Source: Macrococcoides goetzii (lineage in GTDB: Bacteria; Bacillota; Bacilli; Staphylococcales; Staphylococcaceae). From it: a DNA stretch of 64,000 bases. The position numbers were made by a program, and so were the translations under genes. This document shows positions 17,996 to 28,693 of this stretch, piece by piece. Location: assembly GCF_002742385.2 (NCBI RefSeq), contig NZ_MJBI02000001.1, forward strand, positions 682,001-746,000, given 5' to 3'. Every line of letters starts with the position of its first letter. Position 1 is the stretch's first letter. A model generated the notes under the pieces. The model searched no databases. It was not told the origin of the DNA and worked only from the letters and a program-made list of their open reading frames with translations.

Positions 17996-20182
17996 TTATT
18001 TACGTTTAATCTCTTCCATAATGAACGCTTCGAAGATATCGCCTTCTTTAACGTCGTTGAAGTTTTCGATTGTGATACCACATTCGTAACCTTGAGCGAC
18101 TTCACGCACATCATCTTTGAAACGTTTCAACGCATCAACTTGTCCTTCGTAAACTACGATACCGTCACGAATGATACGGACTTGTGAATCACGTGTAATC
18201 TTACCTTCAGTTACGTAAGAACCTGCTACTGTACCTACTTTAGAAATGTTGATTGTTTGACGTACTTCAGCTTGTCCAATCACTTTCTCTTCATATTCAG
18301 GATCTAACATACCGATCATCGCTTGTTCGATTTCTTCGATTACTTTGTAGATGATTCTGTGCAAACGCATATCTACGCCTTCAGCTTCAGCTGCACGTTT
18401 CGCATTTACATCCGGACGTACGTTGAATCCGATAATGATACCGTTTGATGCTGATGCTAAAGTAACATCTGATTCATTGATTGCACCAACAGCCGTATGA
18501 ATAATACGTACGTTAACGCCTTCTACATCAATCTTCATTAATGATGCTGCTAAAGCTTCTACTGAACCTTGAACATCACCTTTAATAATTACGTTTAAGT
18601 CTTTCATTTCACCTTGTTTAATTTGTTCGAATAAATTATCCAATGAAACTTTTTGACTTTCCTGACGTTGTGCTAAGATGTTTTGTTGTTGACGTGCTTC
18701 ACCGATACGACGTGCACGTTTTTCATCTTTGAATACTACGAAACGGTCACCCGCTAAAGGTACATCTTGTAAACCAGTAATTTCAACTGGCGTTGATGGT
18801 CCTGCTGATTTAATACGTTTACCTAAATCGTTAACCATTGCACGTACACGCCCAAACGTGTTACCTACAACAATTGAATCGCCAATTTCAAGTGTACCAT
18901 CCTGAACTAATAATGATGCAGCTGGTCCACGAGATTTATCTAACTCTGCTTCAATAACTGTACCGATTGCAGTACGTTTAGGATTTGCTTTTAATTCAGC
19001 TACTTCAGAAACAAGTAAGATCATTTCTAACAATTCATCGATTCCGTCACCTTTAATCGCTGATAACTGTACGAAGATTGTATCTCCACCCCAGTCTTCA
19101 GGATATAATCCGTGTTCACCTAATTCCTGCATTACACGGTCCGGATTAGCTGTCGGTTTATCAATTTTATTAACTGCTACGATAATTGGTACTTCAGCAG
19201 CTTTAGCATGGTTAATCGCTTCAACAGTTTGTGGCATAACACCATCATCTGCAGCAACCACTAAAATTGTAATATCCGTTACTTGAGCACCACGTGCACG
19301 CATTGTTGTAAACGCAGCATGTCCAGGTGTATCTAAGAACGTAATCTTTTTACCTTCGTTCTCAATTTGGTAAGCACCGATATGTTGAGTGATACCACCA
19401 GCTTCTCCAGCTGTAACACGTGTGTTACGGATAGAGTCAAGTAACGTTGTTTTACCATGGTCAACGTGACCCATAATCGTTACTACTGACGGTCTTTCAA
19501 TAATATCTTCAGGATTTGCATCAACATCTTCGAAATAAGTTTCTAAATCTGTTGCATCAACTACAACTTCAAGTTCAGCTTCAACACCATATTCATCACA
19601 GATTAATTCAATCGCATCTTGATTTAAACTTTGGTTGATGTTCGCCATAATACCAACCATAAATAAATTTTTAACAATTTCAGATGCATCTTTGTTTAAT
19701 TTTTCAGCAAGTTCTCCTACTGTAATACCTTCTTCATATGTAATCTTTGAAGGTGTTTCTTTAACTACAGGCTCCTGAATTACTGGAGCAGGTTTCGGAT
19801 TGCCCTTACCTTTACCTTTTTTATTACGGTTTGGACCGCCTGTTCCGGGTTTGTTATTGCTTCCTGGTCGATGATTATTGTTATGACGCGGTTTTTGAGC
19901 TGGCTTATTTGCTGGTTTGTCAGCAGGCTTTGCTGCAGGTTTCGTTTCTTGTTTTGGTTGTTCTTTTTTCGGTTCAGCTTTTTCTGCAGGTTTATTTTCA
20001 GTTTTTTGCTCTGTTTTTACCTGATCTTTTTTAAAGATTTTATCTAATGCAGTGATTTCTTTATCTTCAATCACCTGCATATGGCTTGTTACTTCGATAT
20101 TCATTTTTTTCAGTTCATCAATGATGTCTTTGCTTTTTAATTTAACTTCTTTTGCGTATTCATATATTCTCTTTTTAATCAT
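17996..20182 (-). CDS. infB: Translation initiation factor IF-2
   Basis: This 728-residue GTPase brings initiator tRNA to the 30S subunit. A small N-terminal IF2_N module (1-50) is followed by a low-complexity Lys/Pro/Ala/Asn linker (about 55-145) and a second IF2_N module. The G domain has G1 GHVDHGKT at 238-245, DTPGHAAF and NKID. Domains II to IV end in EEIKRK. The ATG at 20182 ([12 protein letters not shown]) follows GAGGAGAGAACCT. The start overlaps the ylxQ stop by eight bases. It is the last gene of the rimP-nusA unit, closed by a strong terminator. Confidence 0.97.
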   Translation of the reverse strand: MIKKRIYEYAKEVKLKSKDIIDELKKMNIEVTSHMQVIEDKEITALDKIFKKDQVKTEQKTENKPAEKAEPKKEQPKQETKPAAKPADKPANKPAQKPRHNNNHRPGSNNKPGTGGPNRNKKGKGKGNPKPAPVIQEPVVKETPSKITYEEGITVGELAEKLNKDASEIVKNLFMVGIMANINQSLNQDAIELICDEYGVEAELEVVVDATDLETYFEDVDANPEDIIERPSVVTIMGHVDHGKTTLLDSIRNTRVTAGEAGGITQHIGAYQIENEGKKITFLDTPGHAAFTTMRARGAQVTDITILVVAADDGVMPQTVEAINHAKAAEVPIIVAVNKIDKPTANPDRVMQELGEHGLYPEDWGGDTIFVQLSAIKGDGIDELLEMILLVSEVAELKANPKRTAIGTVIEAELDKSRGPAASLLVQDGTLEIGDSIVVGNTFGRVRAMVNDLGKRIKSAGPSTPVEITGLQDVPLAGDRFVVFKDEKRARRIGEARQQQNILAQRQESQKVSLDNLFEQIKQGEMKDLNVIIKGDVQGSVEALAASLMKIDVEGVNVRIIHTAVGAINESDVTLASASNGIIIGFNVRPDVNAKRAAEAEGVDMRLHRIIYKVIEEIEQAMIGMLDPEYEEKVIGQAEVRQTINISKVGTVAGSYVTEGKITRDSQVRIIRDGIVVYEGQVDALKRFKDDVREVAQGYECGITIENFNDVKEGDIFEAFIMEEIKRK

Positions 20183-20507
20183 AGGTTCTCTCCTCATTGA
20201 TGTTACGAATGAGTGTCTGTATGGATTTTGCAAATCCTGCATCCAGAATACCGATTGTAACCCGTTCGGCCTTACCAATCGCATATCCCAACTCATAACG
20301 CGTTCCGTGCTGCACGAGCGGCACATTAAACGAATTACATTTATTCGTAACAGTTTTTGTTGTATTTGGTCCAGCGTCAGTCGCTAGTATTACAAGTTTA
20401 CATTTCTTATTTCTCACTTCATTGATAACAAGTTCTTCGCCTGTAGCAAGTTTGCGTGCACGCATCGCAAGTCCAAGTAAATTAAATAATTTATCTTGAT
20501 TATTCAT
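20175..20507 (-). CDS. ylxQ: L7Ae-family RNA-binding protein YlxQ
   Basis: A 110-residue protein of the L7Ae/L30e family, which bind kink-turn RNA. The sequence has [15 protein letters not shown] and the family's [13 protein letters not shown] segment. Its exact partner is not settled. It overlaps rnpM upstream by four bases (ATGA) and infB downstream by eight, so translation is probably coupled along the unit. Order nusA-rnpM-ylxQ-infB is conserved across Firmicutes. Confidence 0.9.
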   Translation of the reverse strand: MNNQDKLFNLLGLAMRARKLATGEELVINEVRNKKCKLVILATDAGPNTTKTVTNKCNSFNVPLVQHGTRYELGYAIGKAERVTIGILDAGFAKSIQTLIRNINEERTYD

Positions 20508-20791
20508 CGTTTAGGGATCATTTCTCTGTATATTAGGCGAATAATTTCATCATATATAGGATTGAGACGTTCAGTATCACTTTCAAAAAATTGCTCAAGC
20601 TTCTTCTTTTTACGTGCTGCTTCTATAACCTCTAAATCCATTGATACGTATGCTCCACGACCATTTTGCTTACCTGTTGGATCAACAAAGATTTCATCTT
20701 CTTTCGTCTTAACAACACGTATCATTTCTTTTTTCGGTTTCATTTCATTACTTAATATACATTTGCGCATAGGTATTTTTTTTTGTTTCAT
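20504..20791 (-). CDS. rnpM: RNase P modulator RnpM (YlxR)
   Basis: A 95-residue YlxR-family protein. It has the PMRKCILSNEMKPKKEMIR start and the GKQNGRGAYVS loop that mark the family. In B. subtilis the protein binds RNase P RNA and modulates its activity. It lies eight bases after nusA and overlaps ylxQ. The ATG follows AGGTGACATT. Confidence 0.9.
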   Translation of the reverse strand: MKQKKIPMRKCILSNEMKPKKEMIRVVKTKEDEIFVDPTGKQNGRGAYVSMDLEVIEAARKKKKLEQFFESDTERLNPIYDEIIRLIYREMIPKR

Positions 20792-20799
20792 AATGTCAC

Positions 20800-21864
20800 C
20801 TATTCTACTGGATAAATGCCTGCTTCTTTTGCATCTGTCTCAGATTTAATGTCGATTTTCCAGCCAGTCAGTTTTGCAGCTAAACGTGCATTCTGTCCTT
20901 TTTTTCCGATAGCAAGTGATAATTGGTAATCCGGTACGATTACAGTTGTAGACTGATTAGCTTCATCTACTAATACATCAACAACTTGAGATGGACTTAA
21001 AGCATTCTTAACAAATGTCTTTGTATCACCACTCCACTCAACGATATCAATCTTCTCGCCACCTAATTCTTCAACTACAGCTTCAACACGTGCACCTTTT
21101 GCACCCACACATGCTCCTACAGCATCTATGTCAGGATTTTCTGAGTACACGCTAATCTTAGAACGGTCGCCCGCTTCACGCGCAACAGATTTAACAATAA
21201 CTGTACCATCAAAAATTTCCGGAACTTCCTGCTCAAATAATCGCTTTAATAAACCTGGATGACTACGAGATACAAAGATTTGCGGTCCTTTAGTTGTTTG
21301 TTCTACTTTATTTACATAAACTTTAATACGTTCAGTTGGACGATATTCTTCATTTGGACTACGTTCAGCTTCAGATAATACCGCTTCCGTTTTACCTAAA
21401 GTTACATACACATAACGATGATCAACGCGGTCAATGATACCAGTCATTATATCATCTTCTTTATCGATGAACTCATTGTATAAAATACCTCGTTCAGCGT
21501 CACGTAATCGTTGCATTACCGCTTGCTTCGCTGCTTGTGCTGAAACACGACCAAAATCTTTAGGTGTGACATCTTCTTCATAAATATCGCCAACTTCATA
21601 AGCTGGATTAGACTCTAAAGCCATCTCTAAACTAACTTCATCTCGTGGATTCATTACTTCTTCAACAACATCTTTACGTGAATATACACGATAAGCACCA
21701 TTATCCATGTTTAACTCAACACGGACGTTGTTCGCTGAATTGTAGTTCTTTTTATATGCTGTGATTAACGCAGCTTCAATTGTTTCAATTAAAACTTCTC
21801 TTGGAATTGATTTTTCTTTTTCAAGGTAATCAATTGCATTTAATAATTCATTATTCTTATTCAT
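20800..21864 (-). CDS. nusA: Transcription termination/antitermination factor NusA
   Basis: This 354-residue RNA polymerase-associated factor affects pausing, intrinsic termination and antitermination. Domains in order: N-terminal polymerase-binding domain ([18 protein letters not shown]), S1 domain ([20 protein letters not shown]), then two KH domains ([25 protein letters not shown] and a later [20 protein letters not shown]). There are no C-terminal acidic repeats, as usual in Firmicutes, though it is somewhat shorter than the S. aureus protein I recall. The ATG at 21864 follows TGGAGGGAAAC and is preferred to a frame ten residues longer. Confidence 0.97.
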   Translation of the reverse strand: MNKNNELLNAIDYLEKEKSIPREVLIETIEAALITAYKKNYNSANNVRVELNMDNGAYRVYSRKDVVEEVMNPRDEVSLEMALESNPAYEVGDIYEEDVTPKDFGRVSAQAAKQAVMQRLRDAERGILYNEFIDKEDDIMTGIIDRVDHRYVYVTLGKTEAVLSEAERSPNEEYRPTERIKVYVNKVEQTTKGPQIFVSRSHPGLLKRLFEQEVPEIFDGTVIVKSVAREAGDRSKISVYSENPDIDAVGACVGAKGARVEAVVEELGGEKIDIVEWSGDTKTFVKNALSPSQVVDVLVDEANQSTTVIVPDYQLSLAIGKKGQNARLAAKLTGWKIDIKSETDAKEAGIYPVE

Positions 21865-21877
21865 GTTTCCCTCCAAA

Positions 21878-22345
21878 TTATAAAACGACTGCACGACGAA
21901 TTTTTGCTATTTTTTTACGATCAATTTCAATCGTTTTCGTACGCGTCTTTATCTTTGCATTAATCGTTATGAATTCTTCATTATACTGCTCTAATATACC
22001 AATCCACTCTTTGTCTCCGGCAATCGGTTCATAAAGTTTTACGTAAATATTATTGCCAACAGCATTTTCGTAATCCTTTTCTTTCTTAAGTGGACGTTCA
22101 GCACCTGGTGAAGAAACATCCATAAAGTAAGCTTCTGTTATAGGATCTTCTTTATCCATCACTTCGCTAATATGCTCACTCGCTAGTGCACAGTCAGCGA
22201 TATCGATGCCACCTGGCTTATCAATTGCAATACGCAAATAATAATCAGGGCCTTCTTTAACATATTCTACATCTACCAACTCAAATCCCAATGATTCAAC
22301 GATAGGTGCAACAATTTCTTCCACACGTTCAGTTATCTTTGACAT
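21878..22345 (-). CDS. rimP: Ribosome maturation factor RimP
   Basis: This 155-residue protein is needed for 30S maturation. The sequence shows the family's LGFELVDVEYVKEGPDYYLRI and DVSSPGAERPL segments. It is the first gene of the rimP-nusA-rnpM-ylxQ-infB unit, 13 bases before nusA. The ATG follows GAGGAGGATTAT. A hairpin lies between its likely promoter and the start codon. Confidence 0.96.
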   Translation of the reverse strand: MSKITERVEEIVAPIVESLGFELVDVEYVKEGPDYYLRIAIDKPGGIDIADCALASEHISEVMDKEDPITEAYFMDVSSPGAERPLKKEKDYENAVGNNIYVKLYEPIAGDKEWIGILEQYNEEFITINAKIKTRTKTIEIDRKKIAKIRRAVVL

Positions 22346-22368
22346 ATAATCCTCCTCACAAAACTTAA

Positions 22369-22396
22369 GAAAAGAGCGGGATATCCCACTCTTTTC
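22369..22396 (-). terminator. Hairpin in the polC-rimP gap: polC terminator or rimP leader attenuator
   Basis: Stem GAAAAGAGTGGG/CCCGCTCTTTTC (one G-U pair) with a four-base loop. The following tract TTAAGTTTTG is only moderately U-rich. It lies downstream of the likely rimP promoter, so it would be present in both transcripts. Confidence 0.65.
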
Positions 22397-22425
22397 GCTT
22401 GTAGAGTATTTTCTTTAACAATGTA

Positions 22426-22454
22426 ATGATAGCACATATTAGTGCATAACTCAA
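22426..22454 (-). promoter_or_regulatory. Probable rimP-nusA-infB promoter
   Basis: Minus strand TTGAGT (22449-22454) and TATCAT (22426-22431) with a 17-base spacer; TGC before the -10 box makes an extended -10. It begins five bases after the polC stop. Confidence 0.6.
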
Positions 22455-22458
22455 ATGA

Positions 22459-25400
22459 TTATAAATCGAATATCGATAGCTGTGCTTTATCCGGCATATC
22501 ATTTAAACTCCCTAGTTCATCCAGATAATCAATAATCTTTTGTGAAACACCAGCTTTTTTGTTTAATTCTTCTTTAGATAGGAATGGCCCTTCATCACGC
22601 GCTGCAACGATACGTTTTGCAACGTTCTCACCAAGTCCAGGCACAGCGATAAATGGTGGAATTAACGTATCACCTTCAATTATAAATTCAAAGGCTGTAC
22701 TTTTTTCTAGTGAAATAGGTTGCACTTTAAATCCACGTTGTGCCATTTCATTTGTAATCTCTAAGACAGTCAATACATCTTTTTCTTTTTTACCAAGATC
22801 ATGATAACGTGCATAGTAATCTTTAACAGTCGCTTTAATCGTATGTTTATCTTTAACCATGGTAATAAGATCAAAGTCAGAAGCTCTCACTGTAAAGTAA
22901 CTTGCATAATAGAATAACGGATGGTGCACTTTAAAGTAAGCAATACGTACCGCCATTAAAACATATGCTGCTGCATGGGCTTTCGGGAACATGTACTTAA
23001 TCTTTTTACATGAATCCAGATACCATGCAGGTACATTATTCTCAATCATCGCCGCTTCAAACTCTTCAGTAAGTCCTTTACCTTTACGAACGGATTCCAT
23101 TATTTTAAAGGCAAGTGATGGTTCAAGACCAGCATACATTAAATACACCATGATATCATCACGACAACCGATTACACTTGATAAATCGCAAGTGCCCGAT
23201 TTAATAAGTTCCTGTGCATTACCTAACCATACATCAGTTCCGTGTGATAACCCTGAAATTTGTACGAGTTCACTAAAGGATGAAGGTTTCGTATCCTCTA
23301 GCATTTGTCTTACAAACCCTGTACCGAACTCTGGTACACCAAGCGTTCCTGTCTTACATAATATATCGTCTTCAGTGACACCTAATGACTCTGGACTAGA
23401 AAATATTTTCATCGTCTCTTTATCATCGACTGGTATCGTCTTTGGATCCATGCCAGATAAATCCTGCAACATACGAATCATCGTTGGATCATCGTGTCCT
23501 AATATATCAAGCTTTAATAAATTGTCATGGATTGAATGGAAATCAAAATGTGTTGTTCTCCAAGCTGAATCCTGCTGATCAGCTGGATATTGAATCGGTG
23601 TAAAGTCATAGATATCCATATTTTCAGGGACTACAATAATACCCCCTGGATGTTGCCCGGTTGTACGTTTAACACCGGTACATGCTTTCACTAAACGATC
23701 AATTTCAGCGCCACGTTTATGAATGCCAGAATCATTCAGGTAGCCTTTAACATATCCGAAAGCTGTTTTCTCAGCAACCGTACCTATCGTACCAGCACGG
23801 AATACTTTATCCTCCCCGAAAAGTACTTTCGTATAGTTATGGGCGATCGGTTGATATTCTCCACTGAAGTTTAAATCAATATCGGGAACTTTATCCCCTT
23901 TAAATCCTAAGAAAGTTTCAAACGGAATATCTTGTCCTTCTTTAATATATGGAGCGTTACATTCCGGACAATTTTTATCCGGCAAGTCAAATCCACTTGC
24001 TACACTACCATCTTCAAAGAAATGACTCGATTTACATTTCGGACAAATATAATGCGGTGGTAATGGATTAACTTCCGTAATTTCTGTCATCGTAGCTACA
24101 AAACTTGATCCTACAGAGCCACGACTACCTACAAGGTATCCATCATCCAGTGATTTCTTAACAAGTTTTTGTGATATTAAGTAGATTACCGCAAATCCGT
24201 TACCGATAATACTATCCAGTTCTTTTTCAAGTCTAGCGACAACGATTTCAGGTAAATCATCACCATAAATACTTCGTGCACGATTATAGCTCATTTCACG
24301 AATCTCTTCGTTTGCTCCTTCTATCGTTGGCGTGTACAATTCATCACGAATCGGTATAACAGTGTCAATAGCATCTGCTAAATTGTTCGTATTTGTTACT
24401 ACTATTTCAAATGCTTTCTCTTCCCCAAGAAAATGAAAATCATCCAGCATTTCATCGGTTGTTCTGAAATGTGCATCAGGTAATGTTTGACGATTTAAAG
24501 GATTCCCTGGGTTAGATGCAATTAGTATTTCTCGCGCTGGCTTTTCGTGTTCATGTAAATAATGCGCATTCCCTGTAGCAATAACTGGTATATCTAATTT
24601 TTCACCAACTTGAATGATTCGGTCATATATTTCTTCCATCGTTTCATTATCACGAATTAAATCGCGTTCTAATAAATGTTGATATAATGCTTTCGGTTGT
24701 ACTTCTAAAAAGTCATAAAACTTCGCAATGCGCTCTACTTCTTCCTGGTCTTTTTGCATCACGGCTGTAAATACTTCTCCATTATCACACGCACTACCAA
24801 CAAGAATCCCTTCACGATTCTCCATCAGTAAAGATCTCGGAATACGTGGTGTACGATAGAAATAATTGACCATTGATTCACTTACAATTTTAAATAAGTT
24901 TTTAAGACCTGTTTGATTCTGCACGATTAACGTGACATGCATCGGGCGAGCACGTTTATACGCATCCTGGTTGCTTAACTTCGCATCGACTTCATTATGA
25001 TTTGTTACACCCAGTTGTTCAATTTGCTTTAACATCTTTACAAAAATGTGTGCTGTTGTTTCAGCATCATATATCGCTCTATGATGTTGCGTCAATTCTA
25101 CACCATATTTTTTAGCTAGGAAATTTAAACCGTGTTTACCCATTTCAGTATTGATTGTTCTTGATAATTCCAGGGTATCAATAACACCATTTGTCGTCGC
25201 ACCATAACCTAAACGTTCAAAACCTGTATCGATAAAGCCCATATCAAAGCTTGCATTATGCGCAATATAGATAGCGTCGCCTACGAAATCTCTAAAGTCA
25301 TTCAATACTTCTTCAATCGGTGGTGCATCGACTAACATATCATCAGTAATACCAGTTAAATTTTTAATCGTTTCATTTAACCGTTCACCCGGATTGCTAA

Positions 25401-26760
25401 AGCGTTCAAACTTGTCGACAATTTCACCATCTTTAACTTTAACTGCTGCAAGTTCAATAATCTTATCGTATTGTGAACTAAGACCTGTAGTTTCAACGTC
25501 AAACACAACATACGTCGCTGTCTTTAAGTCAATGTCTTGCGGTTTATAGGCAATCGCCACACCGTCATCAACGAGCATACCTTCTATACCGTAAATCATC
25601 TTAAGGCCCGCTTTACTTGCTGCTGCGTGGGCATCCGGGAAACCTTGACATCCATTATGATCTGTAATGGCAATTGCTTTATGACCCCACTTCGCTGCCT
25701 GATCAACATATCTACTAATATGGGTAATCCCATCCATTTGACTCATCGCCGTATGTAAATGGAACTCAACACGTTTATTTTCTGATTTATCTTGTTTTTG
25801 TACTTTATTAATTTTTTCAATGTCACTCATCATCATCACGAGATCACGAATAAATGTATCTTGCTCGATACGTCCCTGGGCGCGAACCCAATCTCCGACT
25901 TTTAATGAAGATAAATGATCTAAATCATTTTTACCTTTACGCGTGAACATCTTTAAAATTAATGAATCCGTATAGTCTGTGATTTTTAGCTGAACGATAT
26001 GTCGACCACTTTTAAGCGCTTTAATTTCAATATCAAAGATAACACCTTCTAAAGCAACTTTAAACTCTTCTTCAATAATTGATTCGATCGGTTTAATCGC
26101 TTCTACCTGAATCTTTTTACCAATAGAACAATGTGTAATCTCTTCAGATACACTTTCTGCTTTCTGCTTCTCTCGCTCAACCATCTTTTCACGTAGAAGC
26201 ACGCTTTGTTGTGCTTCTTCTTCCTGTATATGTGCCTCAAGAGAAGCGAGTTCACGTAATTGGTCTTCGTCACTAATTTCAAAGATAATTTGAGATAATT
26301 GAAATCCTGCCTGTTTGAACGCAGTCATTAATTTTCCGTTACATGATTTCTCAAAATGCTTCTGTTCAATTTCATTAACAACCTGAAACTTAAGTACATC
26401 TCCTGAAAAATTAAACAGCTTTTGTTTCAATTGTCCTTTTAAGCTTGGACTCATCCCTGTCTGATCGATTGCATAAGGAATATATTCACGAATACGATCC
26501 GTTAAATATGTGTCATCTTTAACCTTTATTTCAAAGGTGACATTAGCGATATGTGAAAAGTGTTCATGAAGTTTCGTTTGTAACATATTGTAGAGCACAA
26601 ATGGCAAATGTGTTTCAAATGTAAAATGCATGTGCCATAGGCGTTCTTCCTTTGAAATATCGATACGGGACAATTCACCGTTATGAATATCTTCAAATAG
26701 GTCTGTAATACCCAGTTGTGTAAGTAAAACATTAAATTTTTCTGTGTGTGTTAACGTCAT
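22459..26760 (-). CDS. polC: DNA polymerase III alpha subunit, PolC type
   Basis: PolC is the main replicative polymerase of low-GC Gram-positives, here 1433 residues. An N-terminal domain and OB fold come first, then the split PHP domain (VEFHLHTAMSQMDG). The inserted proofreading exonuclease follows (VFDVETTGLSSQYDKIIELAA, with DVE). A four-cysteine zinc site (CPKCKSSHFF and CPECNAPY) precedes the polymerase catalytic segment (KVPDIDLNFSGEY), and a helix-hairpin-helix end closes it (VPGLGENVAKRIVAARDEG). All key motifs are intact. The ATG at 26760 follows AAGGTGG. A TTG six codons earlier would swallow that site. Confidence 0.98.
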   Translation of the reverse strand: MTLTHTEKFNVLLTQLGITDLFEDIHNGELSRIDISKEERLWHMHFTFETHLPFVLYNMLQTKLHEHFSHIANVTFEIKVKDDTYLTDRIREYIPYAIDQTGMSPSLKGQLKQKLFNFSGDVLKFQVVNEIEQKHFEKSCNGKLMTAFKQAGFQLSQIIFEISDEDQLRELASLEAHIQEEEAQQSVLLREKMVEREKQKAESVSEEITHCSIGKKIQVEAIKPIESIIEEEFKVALEGVIFDIEIKALKSGRHIVQLKITDYTDSLILKMFTRKGKNDLDHLSSLKVGDWVRAQGRIEQDTFIRDLVMMMSDIEKINKVQKQDKSENKRVEFHLHTAMSQMDGITHISRYVDQAAKWGHKAIAITDHNGCQGFPDAHAAASKAGLKMIYGIEGMLVDDGVAIAYKPQDIDLKTATYVVFDVETTGLSSQYDKIIELAAVKVKDGEIVDKFERFSNPGERLNETIKNLTGITDDMLVDAPPIEEVLNDFRDFVGDAIYIAHNASFDMGFIDTGFERLGYGATTNGVIDTLELSRTINTEMGKHGLNFLAKKYGVELTQHHRAIYDAETTAHIFVKMLKQIEQLGVTNHNEVDAKLSNQDAYKRARPMHVTLIVQNQTGLKNLFKIVSESMVNYFYRTPRIPRSLLMENREGILVGSACDNGEVFTAVMQKDQEEVERIAKFYDFLEVQPKALYQHLLERDLIRDNETMEEIYDRIIQVGEKLDIPVIATGNAHYLHEHEKPAREILIASNPGNPLNRQTLPDAHFRTTDEMLDDFHFLGEEKAFEIVVTNTNNLADAIDTVIPIRDELYTPTIEGANEEIREMSYNRARSIYGDDLPEIVVARLEKELDSIIGNGFAVIYLISQKLVKKSLDDGYLVGSRGSVGSSFVATMTEITEVNPLPPHYICPKCKSSHFFEDGSVASGFDLPDKNCPECNAPYIKEGQDIPFETFLGFKGDKVPDIDLNFSGEYQPIAHNYTKVLFGEDKVFRAGTIGTVAEKTAFGYVKGYLNDSGIHKRGAEIDRLVKACTGVKRTTGQHPGGIIVVPENMDIYDFTPIQYPADQQDSAWRTTHFDFHSIHDNLLKLDILGHDDPTMIRMLQDLSGMDPKTIPVDDKETMKIFSSPESLGVTEDDILCKTGTLGVPEFGTGFVRQMLEDTKPSSFSELVQISGLSHGTDVWLGNAQELIKSGTCDLSSVIGCRDDIMVYLMYAGLEPSLAFKIMESVRKGKGLTEEFEAAMIENNVPAWYLDSCKKIKYMFPKAHAAAYVLMAVRIAYFKVHHPLFYYASYFTVRASDFDLITMVKDKHTIKATVKDYYARYHDLGKKEKDVLTVLEITNEMAQRGFKVQPISLEKSTAFEFIIEGDTLIPPFIAVPGLGENVAKRIVAARDEGPFLSKEELNKKAGVSQKIIDYLDELGSLNDMPDKAQLSIFDL

Positions 26761-26775
26761 GAGTAACCACCTTAT

Positions 26776-26811
26776 CAAAAATGAAAAGCGTGAGACAAAA
26801 GTCCCACACTT
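26776..26811 (-). terminator. Terminator of proS
   Basis: An 11-bp stem (AAGTGTGGGAC with GTCTCACGCTT, two G-U pairs) and a TTTT loop at 26786-26811. TTCATTTTT follows on the minus strand, immediately before the polC ribosome binding site. Confidence 0.75.
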
Positions 26812-26831
26812 GTTTGTTCAATTATAACAAA

Positions 26832-28538
26832 TTAATGTTCAAATGATGCATAGATTGCTTTAATTTTTTCTTCTAGTTCTGAAACCGGCACTTCAAATGA
26901 TTCACCTGTACGTCTATTCTTAACTTCTACAATTTCATCAGCTGCCTGTTTACCCACAACGATTCGAACTGGCACTCCGATTAAATCAGCATCGTTAAAT
27001 TTAACGCCCGCACGTTCATTACGATCATCATATAATACTTCAAAGTCTCGTTTATAGGCATCATATAATTGATCAGCAAGTTCACGTTGTGTGTCTTGTT
27101 TCGCATTTGCAGTAATGATATGAATCTCAAATGGCGTTATTGACGTTGGCCAGATGATACCTTTGTCATCATGATGTTGCTCAATAACTGCTGATAATGT
27201 ACGAGATACACCGATACCATAGCAACCCATGATCATCGGTTCTGCTCTACCTTGATCATTTAAGAATGTTGCATTCATTGACTCAGAATATTTCGTACCT
27301 AGTTTGAATACTTGTCCAACTTCAATACCTTCAGCAAACTTAATCGGTCCACTGCCATCAGCAGCCATCTCACCTTCTAAAATAAACCTGAAGTCATCGA
27401 ATGCTTTAACATTAAAGTCACGTCCAAGGTTTGCATTAACATAGTGATAGTCCGTTTCATTCGCACCAACCGATAAATTATTTAAATCCTGAACACTATT
27501 ATCTGCATAAATCTCAATCTTTTCTACACCAACTGGTCCAAGAGAACCTGGTGTAGCACCTAAAATCGCTTGAATTTCTTCATCTGTAGCCATTTCAACT
27601 GTTTCAGTACCAAAATATGATTTTACTTTTACATCATTTAATTCATGGTGTCCACGAATTAAGAACATGATAAACTGATCATCAACTTTTACGATCATTG
27701 ATTTTACAATTTCATCTAAGCGTTTACCCAATAAATCTGCTAATTGCTGTGCTGTTTTAACACCTGGTGTATGTACCTTTTCTAACGCTTTTTCTTCTGT
27801 ATGTGCTACATTTGGTACATATTTCACTTCAGCTTTTTCGATGTTCGCTGCATAGTCACTTTCATCAGTATAGCAAATTGTATCTTCACCAATTTCAGCT
27901 AAAGCCATAAATTCATGCGTATGACTACCACCAATCGCACCACTATCTGCTATAACCGGACGGAAATTAAGATTCACACGAGAGAAAATTCTTGAATATG
28001 CATCATACATATCCTGATATGTCTCATCAAGACTCTCTTCTGTTGCATGGAAACTGTACGCATCTTTCATAATAAATTCACGACCACGCAACAATCCGAA
28101 ACGTGGACGCTTTTCATCACGGAATTTATTTTGAATCTGGAATAACGTAACCGGTAATTTCTTATATGATTTTAATTCATCACGTACTAAAGACGTGATG
28201 ATTTCCTCATGTGTTGGTCCAAGTGCAAATTCACGGCCATGACGATCTGTCATACGCATGAGCTCTGCACCATAACTCTGCCAGCGACCAGATTCTGACC
28301 ATAATTCAGAAGGCTGTAATGCAGGCATTAATATTTCTACACCATCAATCGCTTCCATCTCTTCGCGAACGATTGCTTCAATCTTATTTAGTACACGTTT
28401 AGCAATCGGCAGGTAACTATAAACCCCACTTGCTACTTGCTTTATCATACCTGCTTTTAGTAATAGCTGATGACTTTTTGAATCAGCATCATTTGGTACT
28501 TCTCTTAATGTTGGAATGAACATTTTACTCTGTTTCAT
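26832..28538 (-). CDS. proS: Prolyl-tRNA synthetase, bacterial type
   Basis: This 568-residue class II synthetase charges tRNA-Pro. Motif 2 ([20 protein letters not shown]) and the motif 3 region ([17 protein letters not shown]) bracket a long insertion holding the editing (INS) domain ([18 protein letters not shown]). A C-terminal anticodon-binding domain ends the protein. This is the long bacterial ProS form. The ATG at 28538 follows CAAGGAGGCAGCT; a start 12 residues upstream is less likely. No T-box leader precedes it. Confidence 0.97.
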   Translation of the reverse strand: MKQSKMFIPTLREVPNDADSKSHQLLLKAGMIKQVASGVYSYLPIAKRVLNKIEAIVREEMEAIDGVEILMPALQPSELWSESGRWQSYGAELMRMTDRHGREFALGPTHEEIITSLVRDELKSYKKLPVTLFQIQNKFRDEKRPRFGLLRGREFIMKDAYSFHATEESLDETYQDMYDAYSRIFSRVNLNFRPVIADSGAIGGSHTHEFMALAEIGEDTICYTDESDYAANIEKAEVKYVPNVAHTEEKALEKVHTPGVKTAQQLADLLGKRLDEIVKSMIVKVDDQFIMFLIRGHHELNDVKVKSYFGTETVEMATDEEIQAILGATPGSLGPVGVEKIEIYADNSVQDLNNLSVGANETDYHYVNANLGRDFNVKAFDDFRFILEGEMAADGSGPIKFAEGIEVGQVFKLGTKYSESMNATFLNDQGRAEPMIMGCYGIGVSRTLSAVIEQHHDDKGIIWPTSITPFEIHIITANAKQDTQRELADQLYDAYKRDFEVLYDDRNERAGVKFNDADLIGVPVRIVVGKQAADEIVEVKNRRTGESFEVPVSELEEKIKAIYASFEH

Positions 28539-28569
28539 AGCTGCCTCCTTGAATTTCGATAATATATAT

Positions 28570-28597
28570 ATCATATAATAAATTGATTAATTGTTAA
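28570..28597 (-). promoter_or_regulatory. Probable proS promoter
   Basis: Minus strand TTAACA (28592-28597) and TATGAT (28570-28575) with a 16-base spacer in a very AT-rich gap after the rseP terminator. Confidence 0.5.
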
Positions 28598-28663
28598 ACA
28601 AAAATATAAGTTAACATAATATAAATACTGTTGTTTAATAAATTTAACTGTACTAAATAATAA

Positions 28664-28688
28664 TAAAAAAATCCGACCGAAGTCGGAT
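28664..28688 (-). terminator. Terminator of rseP
   Basis: Stem ATCCGAC/GTCGGAT around a TTCG tetraloop (28671-28688) followed by a seven-base T run on the minus strand. Confidence 0.92.
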
Positions 28689-28693
28689 CATCA

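Noticed and set aside
22991-23578. Long plus-strand open frame (195 codons) inside polC
   Set aside because: It lies wholly within the strongly conserved polymerase domain, has no ribosome binding site and its translation resembles no protein. It is a shadow of polC codon use.
28539-28663. T-box leader before proS
   Set aside because: The gap is short, very AT-rich and lacks the T-box sequence and an antiterminator-terminator pair; the only hairpin is the rseP terminator.
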